The position numbers and the translations under genes are program-made. A DNA stretch of 64,000 nucleotides from Pseudomonas aylmerensis (lineage in GTDB: Bacteria; Pseudomonadota; Gammaproteobacteria; Pseudomonadales; Pseudomonadaceae). Positions 37,694 to 46,515 of the stretch are shown here, one piece after another (the first letter of the stretch is position 1; each line of letters opens with the position of its first letter). The stretch covers positions 154,334 to 218,333 of the forward strand of contig NZ_MAUE01000013.1 of NCBI RefSeq assembly GCF_001702265.1, in the 5' to 3' direction. The notes under the pieces are model-generated. The model was not told where the DNA came from. It was given only the letters and a program-made list of their open reading frames with translations, and searched no databases.

Positions 37694-38164
37694 ATGCGTC
37701 AGCATTCGGTTATCCACACACCTAAAATCAGCGATTACGCCGAATTGGCACACATCTGGGAGGCATCGGTGCGGGCCACCCACGATTTTCTGCCAGACAG
37801 TTACATCGAGTTGCTGAAAAACCTGGTGCTGACCCGCTACCTGGACGCGGTGATGCTGATTTGCACCAAGGACTCGCGCCAACGCATCACCGGGTTTGCC
37901 GGCGTCGCTGCGGGCAAGGTCGAGATGCTGTTCATCGACCCGCAACACCGGGGCCAGGGCCTCGGCCGCCAACTGCTGCGCTACGCGATCGAGCGCATGA
38001 ATGCCGACGAACTGGACGTGAACGAACAAAACCCGCAGGCCCTGGGGTTTTACTTCAAGCAGGGGTTCGAGGTGATCGGACGCACGGAGCATGATGGTCT
38101 TGGGCAGCCGTATCCGTTGCTGCACATGCGCTTGCGCCAGCAGCAACAGCTACGCAGTGGCTGA
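37694..38164 (+). CDS. GNAT-family N-acetyltransferase
   Basis: Acetyltransferase of 156 residues (YjaB-like). Acetyl-CoA loop IDPQHRGQGLGRQLL (about 86-100) and C-terminal NPQALGFYFKQGFEVIG. ATG 37694 chosen since an upstream start (37628) would overlap the rimO terminator. Substrate unknown. Confidence 0.85.
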   Translation: MRQHSVIHTPKISDYAELAHIWEASVRATHDFLPDSYIELLKNLVLTRYLDAVMLICTKDSRQRITGFAGVAAGKVEMLFIDPQHRGQGLGRQLLRYAIERMNADELDVNEQNPQALGFYFKQGFEVIGRTEHDGLGQPYPLLHMRLRQQQQLRSG

Positions 38165-38179
38165 CACAGCGCAGAACAC

Positions 38180-38262
38180 CTGTGGGAGCTGGCTTGCCTG
38201 CGATGCAGACAACTCGGTGTATCGGGTGTACCGAGGCGACGCCATCGCAGGCAAGCTCCGAC
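38180..38262. repeat. REP pair
   Basis: CTGTGGGAGCTGGCTTGCCTGCGATG and a truncated inverted copy CATCGCAGGCAAGCTCC. Confidence 0.85.
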
Positions 38263-38347
38263 AAAAAGCAGCAGCACTGAAATGGGGCCGGGATTAACCG
38301 GCGCCAGGCAGGTACAATAACCGCCCCCTTTTGTTACGGCCCTTGTC

Positions 38348-39058
38348 ATGACTGACCCCATACGCCTCTCCAAACGCCTCATCGAACTGGTCGGTTGCTC
38401 CCGTCGGGAGGCTGAGCTGTTTATCGAAGGCGGCTGGGTCTCGGTGGACGGCGAAGTGATCGACGAGCCGCAGTTCAAGGTCACCACGCAGAACGTCGAG
38501 CTGGACCCCGAAGCCAAGGCCACTGCGCCGGAGCCGGTGACCATACTGCTGCACGCGCCTGCCGGCGTGGATGCCGAGACGGCATTGGCGTCGATCAGCG
38601 CCGAGACCTTGTCCGAAGAGCATCGCTTCGGCAAACGCCCGCTCAAGGGCCATTTCCTGCGCCTGAGCGCCAGCGCCGACCTGCAAGCCAAGGCCAGCGG
38701 GCTGCTGGTCTTCACCCAGGACTGGAAGATCCTGCGCAAGTTGACCGCCGATGCCGCCAAGATCGAGCAGGAATACGTGGTCGAGGTCGAAGGCGACATG
38801 GTTGCGCACGGCCTCAACCGCCTGAACCACGGCCTGACTTACAAAGGCAAAGAGCTGCCTGCCGTGAAAGCCAGCTGGCAGAACGAAAACCGCCTGCGCT
38901 TTGCCATGAAAAACCCGCAACCGGGCGTGATCGCCCTGTTCTGCGAAGCCGTTGGCCTGAAAGTCGTCGCCATCCGCCGCATCCGCATCGGCGGCGTGTC
39001 CATCGGCAAAGTGCCGGTTGGCCAATGGCGTTATATGTCCGGCAAAGAGAAGTTCTAA
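38348..39058 (+). CDS. RsuA/RluF-type pseudouridine-synthase-like protein lacking catalytic residues
   Basis: Protein of 236 residues with an N-terminal S4 RNA-binding domain (RLSKRLIELVGCSRREAELF, about 5-24) and a RsuA/RluF-like domain. The invariant GRLD catalytic motif is replaced by ADLQ (in ASADLQAKASGLLVFTQD, about 116-133), so the active Asp is absent, and the usual NRQIRRM motif is replaced by QPGVIALF. The rest of the fold, including the end VAIRRIRIGGVSIGKVPVGQW, is retained. Likely an RNA-binding pseudo-enzyme; many annotations would still call it a pseudouridine synthase. Confidence 0.75.
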   Translation: MTDPIRLSKRLIELVGCSRREAELFIEGGWVSVDGEVIDEPQFKVTTQNVELDPEAKATAPEPVTILLHAPAGVDAETALASISAETLSEEHRFGKRPLKGHFLRLSASADLQAKASGLLVFTQDWKILRKLTADAAKIEQEYVVEVEGDMVAHGLNRLNHGLTYKGKELPAVKASWQNENRLRFAMKNPQPGVIALFCEAVGLKVVAIRRIRIGGVSIGKVPVGQWRYMSGKEKF

Positions 39059-39126
39059 GCCGCGCACCTTTTCTCGATACCGCCTCACCCGGCGGTGTCC
39101 ACCGTTGAAAACCAGGATTGCCCACC

Positions 39127-39588
39127 ATGATTCACAATGACGTACTGCGCAGCGTGCGCTACATGCTCGATATCAGCGATAACAAGATGGTCGAGATCAT
39201 CAAACTCGGCGGCATGGACGTAACCAAGGAAGACCTGCTGACCTACCTCAAGAAAGATGAGGAAGAAGGCTTTGTGTTCTGCCCGGATGAAGTCATGGCC
39301 CATTTCCTCGACGGCCTGGTGATTTTCAAGCGCGGCAAGGACGAAAGCCGTCCGCCGCAGCCGATCGAGACCCCGGTGACCAACAACATCATCCTCAAGA
39401 AGCTGCGCGTGGCCTTCGAGCTGAAGGAAGACGACATGCACGCCATCCTCAAGGCCGCCGAGTTCCCGGTGTCCAAGCCGGAGCTGAGCGCGCTGTTTCG
39501 CAAGTTCGGCCACACCAACTACCGCCCGTGCGGCGACCAGTTGCTGCGCAACTTCCTCAAGGGGCTGACGCTGCGCGTCAGAGCTTAA
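39127..39588 (+). CDS. DUF1456 protein (YehS-like)
   Basis: Protein of 153 residues made of two tandem DUF1456 repeats: NDVLRSVRYMLDISDNKMVE (about 3-22) and NNIILKKLRVAFELKEDDMH (about 84-103), each followed by a Lys/Glu-rich helix. ATG 39127 preferred over TTG 39118. Function unknown; E. coli YehS is uncharacterised. Confidence 0.85.
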   Translation: MIHNDVLRSVRYMLDISDNKMVEIIKLGGMDVTKEDLLTYLKKDEEEGFVFCPDEVMAHFLDGLVIFKRGKDESRPPQPIETPVTNNIILKKLRVAFELKEDDMHAILKAAEFPVSKPELSALFRKFGHTNYRPCGDQLLRNFLKGLTLRVRA

Positions 39589-39645
39589 ATCAGCTACAAG
39601 CTTCAAGCGCCAAGAGCTTGCAGCTTGCCACTTGAGGCTTCAAAA

Positions 39646-40341
39646 ATGAGTTACAGCGTCTCGCCCATCGGCTTTGTCCGCTCCTGTTTCAAGGAGAAGT
39701 TCGCCATCCCGCGCCAGCCGCAACTGGCACCTGCCGCACGGGGCGTGCTGGAATTGGTCGCGCCGTTCGACCAGGGTGAGGCGGTGCAGGGCCTGGAGCA
39801 GGTCAGCCATGTGTGGCTGTTGTTCCTGTTTCACCAGGCACTGGAAGACAAGCCGCGCCTCAAGGTGCGCCCGCCGCGCCTGGGCGGCAACACGTCCATG
39901 GGCGTATTTGCCACCCGCGCGACGCATCGGCCCAACGGCATTGGTCAATCGGTGGTCAAGCTGGACAGGGTCGAGCCGGGCAAACTGTGGATTTCCGGGC
40001 TCGATTTGCTCGATGGCACGCCGGTATTGGATATCAAGCCGTATGTGCCCTATGCCGACATCGTCGACACGGCCACCAACCACATCGCCAGAAGCGCGCC
40101 GCCGCTGATTACGGTGCAGTGGCTGAAGACCGCGTTGCATCAGGCACAAGGCCACGCCCAGCGCCTTGACGAGCCGTTGGTGGCGCTGATCGAGCAGTGC
40201 CTGGCCCAGGATCCGCGACCGGCGTATCAAACCCCGGGGCCGGAGCGTGAATATGGCGCGCAGTTCTGGGATGTGGATGTGCGCTGGCACTATCCCGAGG
40301 CCGGGATGATTTGCGTGCTGGAAGTGGTTGCGGCCCAGTAA
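39646..40341 (+). CDS. trmO: tRNA t6A37 N6-methyltransferase TrmO
   Basis: TsaA/TrmO, 231 residues, methylates N6-threonylcarbamoyladenosine at position 37 of tRNA-Thr with SAM. Beta-barrel family motifs: FATRATHRPNGIGQSVVKL (about 87-105) and LDLLDGTPVLDIKPYVPYAD (about 120-139). ATG 39646 gives the conserved start YSVSPIGFVRS. The short gap before it carries CTTGCAGCTTG-type repeats related to those at 21397-21504. Confidence 0.92.
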   Translation: MSYSVSPIGFVRSCFKEKFAIPRQPQLAPAARGVLELVAPFDQGEAVQGLEQVSHVWLLFLFHQALEDKPRLKVRPPRLGGNTSMGVFATRATHRPNGIGQSVVKLDRVEPGKLWISGLDLLDGTPVLDIKPYVPYADIVDTATNHIARSAPPLITVQWLKTALHQAQGHAQRLDEPLVALIEQCLAQDPRPAYQTPGPEREYGAQFWDVDVRWHYPEAGMICVLEVVAAQ

Positions 40342-40353
40342 ACCGCAGTCATG

Positions 40354-40396
40354 AAAAAGCCCGCGCTGCCTTCAGGCAACGCGGGCTTTTCTTTTT
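40354..40396. terminator. Bidirectional terminator between trmO and fpr
   Basis: AAAAAGCCCGCG...CGCGGGCTTTT with inner TGCC/GGCA stem; T-rich on both strands. Serves convergent trmO and fpr. A half REP (GTAGGAGCTGGCTCCTAC) follows at 40400-40417. Confidence 0.9.
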
Positions 40397-40422
40397 ACTG
40401 TAGGAGCTGGCTCCTACACGGA

Positions 40423-41202
40423 TTACTTCTCGACGAAGGCACGTTCGATCAAGTAGTCACCCGGCTCACGCATGCGTGGCGAAACCTTCAGGCCGAAGCT
40501 GTTCAGCACTTCGCTGGTCTCGTCCAACATGCTGGGGCTGCCGCACAGCATGGCGCGGTCGTCCTCGGGGTTGATCGGTGGCAGGCCGATGTCGCTGAAC
40601 AGCTTGCCGCTGCGCATCAGGTCGGTCAGGCGGCCTTCGTTCTCGAACGGCTCGCGGGTCACGGTCGGGTAGTAGATCAGCTTGTCACGCAGCGCTTCGC
40701 CGAAGAATTCGTTCTGCGGCAGGTGTTCGGTGATGAACTCGCGGTAGGCGACTTCATTGACGTAACGCACGCCGTGGCACAGGATCACTTTTTCGAAACG
40801 CTCGTAGGTTTCCGGGTCCTGGATCACGCTCATGAACGGCGCCAGGCCAGTACCGGTGCTGAGCAGGTACAGGTGTTTGCCCGGCTTCAAATCGTCAAGC
40901 ACCAGGGTGCCTGTCGGTTTTTTGCTGATGATGATCTCGTCGCCTTCCTTCAAGTGCTGCAATTGGGAAGTCAGCGGGCCATCGGGCACCTTGATGCTGA
41001 AGAACTCCAGATGCTCTTCCCAATTCGGGCTGGCAATCGAGTAAGCGCGCATGAGCGGGCGGCCGTTGGGCTGTTGCAGGCCGATCATCACGAACTGACC
41101 GTTCTCGAAGCGCAGGCCCGGATCGCGGGTGCACTTGAAGCTGAACAGAGTGTCGTTCCAGTGATGAACACTGAGGACACGCTCGTGGTTCATGTTGCTC
41201 AT
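40423..41202 (-). CDS. fpr: Ferredoxin--NADP reductase
   Basis: Fpr, 259 residues, FAD enzyme passing electrons between NADPH and ferredoxin/flavodoxin; important under oxidative stress and iron metabolism. FAD motif RPLMRAYSIASPN (about 49-61), NADP region STGTGLAPFMSVI (about 113-125), C-terminal YLIERAFVEK. ATG 41202 gives the family N-terminus MSNMNHERVLSVHHW. Divergent from finR. Confidence 0.95.
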   Translation of the reverse strand: MSNMNHERVLSVHHWNDTLFSFKCTRDPGLRFENGQFVMIGLQQPNGRPLMRAYSIASPNWEEHLEFFSIKVPDGPLTSQLQHLKEGDEIIISKKPTGTLVLDDLKPGKHLYLLSTGTGLAPFMSVIQDPETYERFEKVILCHGVRYVNEVAYREFITEHLPQNEFFGEALRDKLIYYPTVTREPFENEGRLTDLMRSGKLFSDIGLPPINPEDDRAMLCGSPSMLDETSEVLNSFGLKVSPRMREPGDYLIERAFVEK

Positions 41203-41301
41203 GTACGGGGGACTCCTGGAAATGGGTCTGCGCCAAATGATAGGTGCGCAATTGCACAGCATTCTAATGGCGGCGACAATATCTGTTAACTGGATTATTA
41301 A

Positions 41302-41314
41302 GATAAGGGTTATC
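41302..41314. promoter_or_regulatory. Candidate FinR operator
   Basis: GATAA-GGG-TTATC in the fpr-finR intergenic region, 13 bp before the finR start. A LysR-type dyad in the expected place; not verified. Confidence 0.35.
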
Positions 41315-41326
41315 GGTTATATCGAT

Positions 41327-42253
41327 ATGCGATTTACTCTCCGTCAACTGCAAGTCTTCGTCGCCGTCGCCCAGCAGGAAAGCGTCTCGCGCGCTGCTGG
41401 CCTTCTGGCCTTATCGCAATCCGCCGCCAGCACCTCGATCACCGAGCTGGAGCGCCAATCCAGCTGCCAATTATTCGACCGCGCCGGTAAGCGCCTGAGT
41501 CTCAACGCCTTGGGTCACCAGCTGTTACCCCAGGCGGTGGCGCTGCTGGACCAGGCCAAGGAGATCGAGGACCTGCTCAACGGCAAGTCCGGCTTCGGCT
41601 CGCTGGCGGTGGGCGCCACCCTGACCATCGGCAATTACCTGGCCACGTTGCTGATCGGCAGCTTCATGCAACAGCACCCCGAGAGCCAGGTGAAGCTGCA
41701 TGTGCAGAACACTGCACATATCGTGCACCAGGTGGCGCACTACGAAATTGACCTGGGTCTAATCGAAGGCGACTGCAGCCACCCGGACATCGAAGTACAA
41801 ACCTGGGTAGAAGATGAGCTGGTGGTGTTTTGCGCGCCGCAGCATCACCTGGCCAAGCGCGGTGTGGCGAGCATGGATGAGCTGACCCACGAAGCCTGGA
41901 TCCTGCGCGAACAAGGCTCAGGTACGCGCCTGACGTTCGACCAGGCCATGCGCCATCACCGCAGCGCGCTGAATATCCGCCTGGAGCTGGAACATACCGA
42001 GGCGATCAAGCGGGCGGTTGAGTCGGGATTGGGGATTGGCTGCATCTCTCGCCTGGCGCTGCGCGATGCATTCCGCCGTGGCAGCCTGGTACCGGTGGAA
42101 ACCCCGGACCTGGACCTGGCCCGGCAGTTCTACTTCATCTGGCACAAACAGAAGTACCAGACCTCGGCGATGCGCGAATTCCTCGAGCTGTGCCGCGCCT
42201 TCACCGCCGGGGTTCAGCGCAGCGACGAGATCGTGCTGCCGAGCATTGCCTGA
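41327..42253 (+). CDS. finR: LysR-family regulator FinR
   Basis: LysR regulator of 308 residues divergent from fpr, the arrangement described for FinR of P. putida, which activates fpr under superoxide stress and iron limitation. HTH at 1-60 (MRFTLRQLQVFVAVAQQESV; SQSAASTSITELERQ). ATG 41327 is chosen to give the standard LysR start; earlier in-frame codons lie in the divergent promoter region. Confidence 0.88.
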   Translation: MRFTLRQLQVFVAVAQQESVSRAAGLLALSQSAASTSITELERQSSCQLFDRAGKRLSLNALGHQLLPQAVALLDQAKEIEDLLNGKSGFGSLAVGATLTIGNYLATLLIGSFMQQHPESQVKLHVQNTAHIVHQVAHYEIDLGLIEGDCSHPDIEVQTWVEDELVVFCAPQHHLAKRGVASMDELTHEAWILREQGSGTRLTFDQAMRHHRSALNIRLELEHTEAIKRAVESGLGIGCISRLALRDAFRRGSLVPVETPDLDLARQFYFIWHKQKYQTSAMREFLELCRAFTAGVQRSDEIVLPSIA

Positions 42254-42256
42254 GGG

Positions 42257-42619
42257 TTAGATCAGGATCACGGCCCACACCAGCGTGATCATGGTCAGTG
42301 CTACAAATTGCGCGGCGCTGCCCATGTCCTTGGCATTTTTCGACAACGGGTGGCGGTCCAGGGAAATACGGTCGATGGCCGCCTCTACCGCCGAATTGAG
42401 CAATTCGACGATCAGCGCCAGCAGGCACACCGCGATCAGCAACGCCCGCTCCACCCGGCTGACGTGCAGGAAAAAGCTCAGCGGGATCAGGATAACGTTG
42501 AGCAGCACCAACTGACGGAAGGCCGCCTCGCCAGTGAACGCCGCGCGCAGGCCATCCAGGGAGTAACCCCCTGCATTGAAGATACGTTTGATACCGGTTT
42601 GACCCTTGAAAGGCGACAT
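42257..42619 (-). CDS. dgkA: Diacylglycerol kinase
   Basis: Small integral-membrane DgkA of 120 residues, recycles diacylglycerol to phosphatidate. Three helices; catalytic signature VELLNSAVEAAIDRI followed by KNAKDMGSAAQ. ATG 42619 preferred; an upstream TTG at 42640 is possible. Located beside erdR as in P. aeruginosa (PA3603-PA3604). Convergent with finR with only 3 bp between stops. Confidence 0.93.
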   Translation of the reverse strand: MSPFKGQTGIKRIFNAGGYSLDGLRAAFTGEAAFRQLVLLNVILIPLSFFLHVSRVERALLIAVCLLALIVELLNSAVEAAIDRISLDRHPLSKNAKDMGSAAQFVALTMITLVWAVILI

Positions 42620-42694
42620 AGACGTAGGCAACTGAACCAAAGAAGTGGGGAAACTAGATCACGCCAAGTCAAAAAAGCGTGAATCGCTGACAGC

Positions 42695-43345
42695 TTAGTG
42701 CTGCGAAATTGACTCAAGTTGTTGCAAGAGCAGCGCCGCCTGGGTGCGTGTACGCACTCCCAACTTGCGGAAGATCGCCGTCACATGGGCCTTGATCGTC
42801 GCTTCGGACACGCTCAGCTCGAAGGCAATCTGCTTGTTCAACAAGCCTTCGCAGACCATGGTCAGCACGCGGAACTGCTGGGGTGTGAGGCTGGCCAGGC
42901 CATCGCGGGCGGCCTTGGCTTCGTCGGACACGTTGATTTCTTCAAACGCCTGTGGCGGCCAGGACACATCGCCATCCAACACGGTGCGTACTGCTTTCTG
43001 GATATCTTCCATCGAGCTGGACTTGGGAATGAAACCGCTGGCGCCAAACTCCTTGGAGCGCACCACCACATCGGCTTCTTCCTGGGCCGAAACCATCACC
43101 ACGGGAATCTGCGGGTATTGCCCGCGCAGCAGCACCAGCCCGGAGAAACCGTAGGCACCCGGCATGTTCAGGTCGAGCAGCACCAGGTCCCAGTCGGATT
43201 TTTCGGTGAGGCGGGCTTCCAGTTCGGCAATGCTGGCCACTTCGACCAAGCGTACGTCAGGGCCCAGGCCCAGGGTGACGGCTTGATGCAGCGCACTGCG
43301 AAACAGCGGGTGGTCATCGGCTATCAGGATTTCGTATGTGGCCAT
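42695..43345 (-). CDS. erdR: LuxR-type response regulator ErdR
   Basis: NarL-family response regulator, 216 residues. Receiver with phospho-Asp at about 55 (LVLLDLNMPGAYG) and LuxR HTH at about 145-210 (LTPQQFRVLTMVCEGLLNKQ; SEATIKAHVTAIFRKLGV). ErdR controls ethanol/acetate use (acs, exa genes) in pseudomonads; the assignment rests on motif and gene order. The 252-bp gap upstream carries its promoter region, no gene. Confidence 0.85.
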   Translation of the reverse strand: MATYEILIADDHPLFRSALHQAVTLGLGPDVRLVEVASIAELEARLTEKSDWDLVLLDLNMPGAYGFSGLVLLRGQYPQIPVVMVSAQEEADVVVRSKEFGASGFIPKSSSMEDIQKAVRTVLDGDVSWPPQAFEEINVSDEAKAARDGLASLTPQQFRVLTMVCEGLLNKQIAFELSVSEATIKAHVTAIFRKLGVRTRTQAALLLQQLESISQH

Positions 43346-43597
43346 TGATTAAATGATCCTGTTTTTTATGGCAGCCCTGATGGGTTCAGGGTTCACCAAG
43401 ACACAAGGCGACAGCCAGGCAGCCGACGCCACAGGGTACGTTCAACGTCAAAAGCACTTGGAACGACGTCGAAAATTCACGGTTGCACCCCAATCGGCGC
43501 CCAGCATGCCCAGCGCAGCCTGGGGGGTCAAGCACTACGCCCGCGGGCATTTTAGCGGGGCGCGGGTTTACGGTGCCATCATGCAAACGTCGTCTGG

Positions 43598-44317
43598 TTA
43601 TACCGCAGGTATATAAGGTGCCAGACGAGTATGGACGATGTCGGTCGGGTCCAGGGGCAGCTGGAACTTGGCAGCCAGGTAATGGCTGCTGAAGACGTCG
43701 AGGTAGGCGTCCAGCACTTCGCTGGCGGCGCCATCGTCGGCCAACTCAAGGCACAAGGCCGCGACTTCGGCGGTGCAGAAATGGTCATCGCGCTTGGAGC
43801 GACGCAGTTTGTAGCGCGAGAGCTGCTCGGGCGCCAGGCTCAATACCGGCAAATGCTCCAGGTACGGGCTTTTGCGGAACATCTTGCGCGCTTCGCTCCA
43901 CGTGCCATCCAGCAGGATGAACAACGGGCGCTTGCCCTCCTCCACCGCCACAGCGCTGACGACGCGCTCGGGCGCGACAAATTCGCCGGGGAACACGATA
44001 TAGGGTTGCCACTGCGGGTCAGCCAGCAAGGTGAGCAAATCCGGGTCGACTTCAGTGCGCGACCAGGCAAACGCCGTGGTGTCGTCGATCACATCGGCAA
44101 TCAGCCAGCCGGTGTTGCTGGGCTTCATCGGCTCGACATCATGCATCAACAGGCACATCGCCGACCTGGCCGCGACCTTGGGTCGCCAGGCGCACAAGCA
44201 ATACTTGGGGATCACGCGGCAGCCGGGGCAGCGTTCGGCCCGCGAGCCACGATTCAGAAACGGCCTGACGGCCCGCGCCAGGCGCTGGGTACGCAGGCGG
44301 GAAACGGCGTGGCTCAT
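43598..44317 (-). CDS. tapT: DTW-domain tRNA aminocarboxypropyltransferase (TapT type)
   Basis: Protein of 239 residues of the DTW family; E. coli TapT (YfiP) forms acp3U47 in tRNA from SAM. Cys-rich zinc-like motif CPGCRVIPKYCLC (about 30-42) and the DTW-equivalent LLDGTWSEARKM (about 134-145). Stands alone, upstream of erdR on the same strand. Confidence 0.88.
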   Translation of the reverse strand: MSHAVSRLRTQRLARAVRPFLNRGSRAERCPGCRVIPKYCLCAWRPKVAARSAMCLLMHDVEPMKPSNTGWLIADVIDDTTAFAWSRTEVDPDLLTLLADPQWQPYIVFPGEFVAPERVVSAVAVEEGKRPLFILLDGTWSEARKMFRKSPYLEHLPVLSLAPEQLSRYKLRRSKRDDHFCTAEVAALCLELADDGAASEVLDAYLDVFSSHYLAAKFQLPLDPTDIVHTRLAPYIPAV

Positions 44318-44495
44318 TGGGTGGGCCGTAAAGAGGGGTAGATCAACACGGAAAAACTCGTGGAAGACTGAAGTGGCGGCAGTTTACCAGCGATACGCCT
44401 GGCTGTAGTGGCAACGGCTCACCTATAATTGCGCGCCACTGAACGCACAGCGCAGTGGCTGGTCTATGCACCAGTAACCGAATCAGGAGAGTTTC

Positions 44496-44936
44496 ATGCT
44501 GCGTTCCATGCTGCGTCTTGCCGCCCCTTCCATCGCCCTTGCGCTGGTATTGCCCGTGGGCGCCCAGGCAGCCTCGCTGCTGGAGGCCCAAATGAACCGG
44601 AAGCTGCAAAGCGTCGCGGCCGAGAGCAACAAGGACCTGCCCCGGGAAATCGACGAAAAAACCCTGGAAGTGGCCTACACCGTTGAAGGCATGCAGTTGA
44701 TCGATCACTTGAGCGTGTTGCCCGACCGCGCCGAACAGATGCGTGCCAACCCCAAGGCGGTGTATTTCCAACTGGGCCAGAGCGTGTGCCTGAACAAAGG
44801 CTACCGCGAGCTGATGGCCAAGGGTGCGGTAATGCGCTACGAAATCACCGAGAACAAGACCAACCGTCCTGTGGCATCGGTGAAGTTCGTGGAAGCGGAC
44901 TGCCCGGCACCGGCTGCCGCCAAGAAGAAAAAGTAA
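44496..44936 (+). CDS. PA3611-family secreted protein
   Basis: Periplasmic protein of 146 residues with Sec signal (about 1-24, ending AQAA). Two Cys in the mature part (about 97 and 136) may pair. Resembles the family named after P. aeruginosa PA3611, a quorum-sensing-regulated factor, and lies in the same neighbourhood (dgkA, erdR, recA). SD AGGAGAG 5 bases before the ATG. Lys/Ala tail at the C-terminus. Confidence 0.75.
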   Translation: MLRSMLRLAAPSIALALVLPVGAQAASLLEAQMNRKLQSVAAESNKDLPREIDEKTLEVAYTVEGMQLIDHLSVLPDRAEQMRANPKAVYFQLGQSVCLNKGYRELMAKGAVMRYEITENKTNRPVASVKFVEADCPAPAAAKKKK

Positions 44937-45312
44937 CCCTTGCCTGCCCCCAGCGCGCTGCTTTTCGGTGGCGTGCACTCCCCCGCGTCAACTCCCTTTA
45001 CACGGCTAAACTTGCTGATGAGTGACCAATAAGCGGTTGCCAGCCAAGGGTTTTTCGGCCCATGATCAAGCTATCCCAACCGCCCGTCCACAACGGTTTC
45101 CACGCCGTTCTGTAACATTTTCAGGGCAAAAGAGGGTTGCCCTCCTGCGACTTGCAGTGCAAAGGTTTTTAAATCACAAGGAACATACAGAGCCCGTTTG
45201 CTGCCTGGCGAACACGTGCAATGCATTGGGTATGCAGCGACACATGCAGTGTCGTGGCCCCCGGACGAATCTCTCGCCGATGGCCCGGTCTCTGTGAAGA
45301 AGGAGAAGTTGA
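44937..45312. other. 376-bp intergenic region
   Basis: No gene seen. Contains two hairpins, GGGCAA-N7-TTGCCC at about 45123-45142 and CGACAC-ATGCA-GTGTCG at 45238-45254, plus the SD AAGGAGAAG of the next gene. Could be a long leader or hold a small RNA; not recognised. Confidence 0.4.
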
Positions 45313-46425
45313 ATGCCTTACGAACCGAATGACCGCCTGCTCCGTCATTTTGAAGAAAACGGGACCGACCTTACACAACAGGTCGAAGCACAACTCCAAC
45401 TGGTCGCTCCCAACAGCCCGAACATTCCCCTGTATCGCGACATGATCCTGACCGTGCTGCGCATGGCCCAGGATGACCGCAACCGTTGGAACGCCAAGAT
45501 AACCTTGCAAGCCATCCGCGAGCTGGACCATGCCTTCCGTGTACTGGAACAGTTCAAGGGCCGGCGCAAAGTCACGGTGTTTGGCTCGGCCCGTACCCCG
45601 GTGGAAAGCCCGCTGTACGCGCTGGCCCGGGAAGTGGGCGCGGCCCTGGCACGCTCGGACCTGATGGTGATTACGGGCGGCGGCGGCGGCATCATGGCGG
45701 CAGCTCATGAAGGTGCCGGCCTGGAACACAGCTTGGGCTTCAATATCACCCTGCCGTTTGAACAGCATGCCAACCCGACTATCGATGGCACCGAGAACCT
45801 GCTGTCGTTCCACTTCTTCTTTACCCGCAAGCTGTTCTTCGTCAAGGAAGCCGATGCGTTGGTGTTGTGCCCGGGCGGTTTCGGTACCCTGGATGAAGCC
45901 CTGGAAGTACTGACCCTGATCCAGACCGGTAAGAGCCCGCTGGTGCCCGTGGTATTGCTGGATGCACCCGGAGGCGGCTTTTGGCTGGGCGCCCTGGACT
46001 TCATCCGCAGCCAGCTGGAAGCCAATCGCTATATCCTGCCGACTGACCTCAAGCTGGTGCGGCTGGTCTACAGCGCCGAAGAGGCGGTGGAAGAGATCAA
46101 TCAGTTTTATGCCAACTTCCACTCCACACGCTGGCTGAAACGCGAGTTTGTGGTGCGCATGAATCACCCGCTCAGTGATCGAGCGTTGGCCCATTTGCAA
46201 AGCGAGTTTGCCAGCCTGCGATTGAGTGGGGAGTTCCAGCAACTTGCCTACACAGGCGAGGAGCATGACGAGCCAAGGTTCAGCCATCTGACGCGGCTGG
46301 TGTTCAACTTCAATGGCCGCGATCAGGGCCGCTTGCGAGAATTGGTGGATTACATCAACTTGCCGGAGAACTGGGCACAGGCTCAGGGGAAGGCGCAGCA
46401 GCGGTTGGCGCCGGAGCCGGCTTGA
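45313..46425 (+). CDS. LOG-family nucleotide phosphoribohydrolase-like protein
   Basis: Rossmann-fold protein of 370 residues in the LOG/TIGR00730 group (often misnamed lysine decarboxylase). Motifs VTVFGSART, TGGGGGIMAAAHEGA and CPGGFGTLDEALEVL (consensus PGGxGTxxE) are present. Longer than plant LOG (about 200), with an N-terminal helical part of about 90 and a C-terminal part of about 100 residues, closer to PpnN. Expected to hydrolyse nucleoside monophosphates to base plus ribose phosphate. Confidence 0.85.
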   Translation: MPYEPNDRLLRHFEENGTDLTQQVEAQLQLVAPNSPNIPLYRDMILTVLRMAQDDRNRWNAKITLQAIRELDHAFRVLEQFKGRRKVTVFGSARTPVESPLYALAREVGAALARSDLMVITGGGGGIMAAAHEGAGLEHSLGFNITLPFEQHANPTIDGTENLLSFHFFFTRKLFFVKEADALVLCPGGFGTLDEALEVLTLIQTGKSPLVPVVLLDAPGGGFWLGALDFIRSQLEANRYILPTDLKLVRLVYSAEEAVEEINQFYANFHSTRWLKREFVVRMNHPLSDRALAHLQSEFASLRLSGEFQQLAYTGEEHDEPRFSHLTRLVFNFNGRDQGRLRELVDYINLPENWAQAQGKAQQRLAPEPA

Positions 46426-46440
46426 ATTTTTGAAGGAACG

Positions 46441-46476
46441 ACAAAAGGCTCACTATTTTCATAGTGGGCCTTTTGT
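46441..46476. terminator. Bidirectional terminator
   Basis: ACAAAAGGC(T)CACTAT / ATAGTG(G)GCCTTTTGT around TTTC; follows the LOG gene. Confidence 0.85.
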
Positions 46477-46515
46477 GGGGATCATTTGGGGATCATTTTG
46501 GGCGGGTGGAGGGGA

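Noticed and set aside
43353..43616. 87-residue plus-strand ORF between erdR and tapT
   Set aside because: No ribosome site, overlaps the tapT end and looks random.
45313..46425. Lysine decarboxylase
   Set aside because: PGGxGTxxE places it in the LOG family; the old name is a known misannotation.
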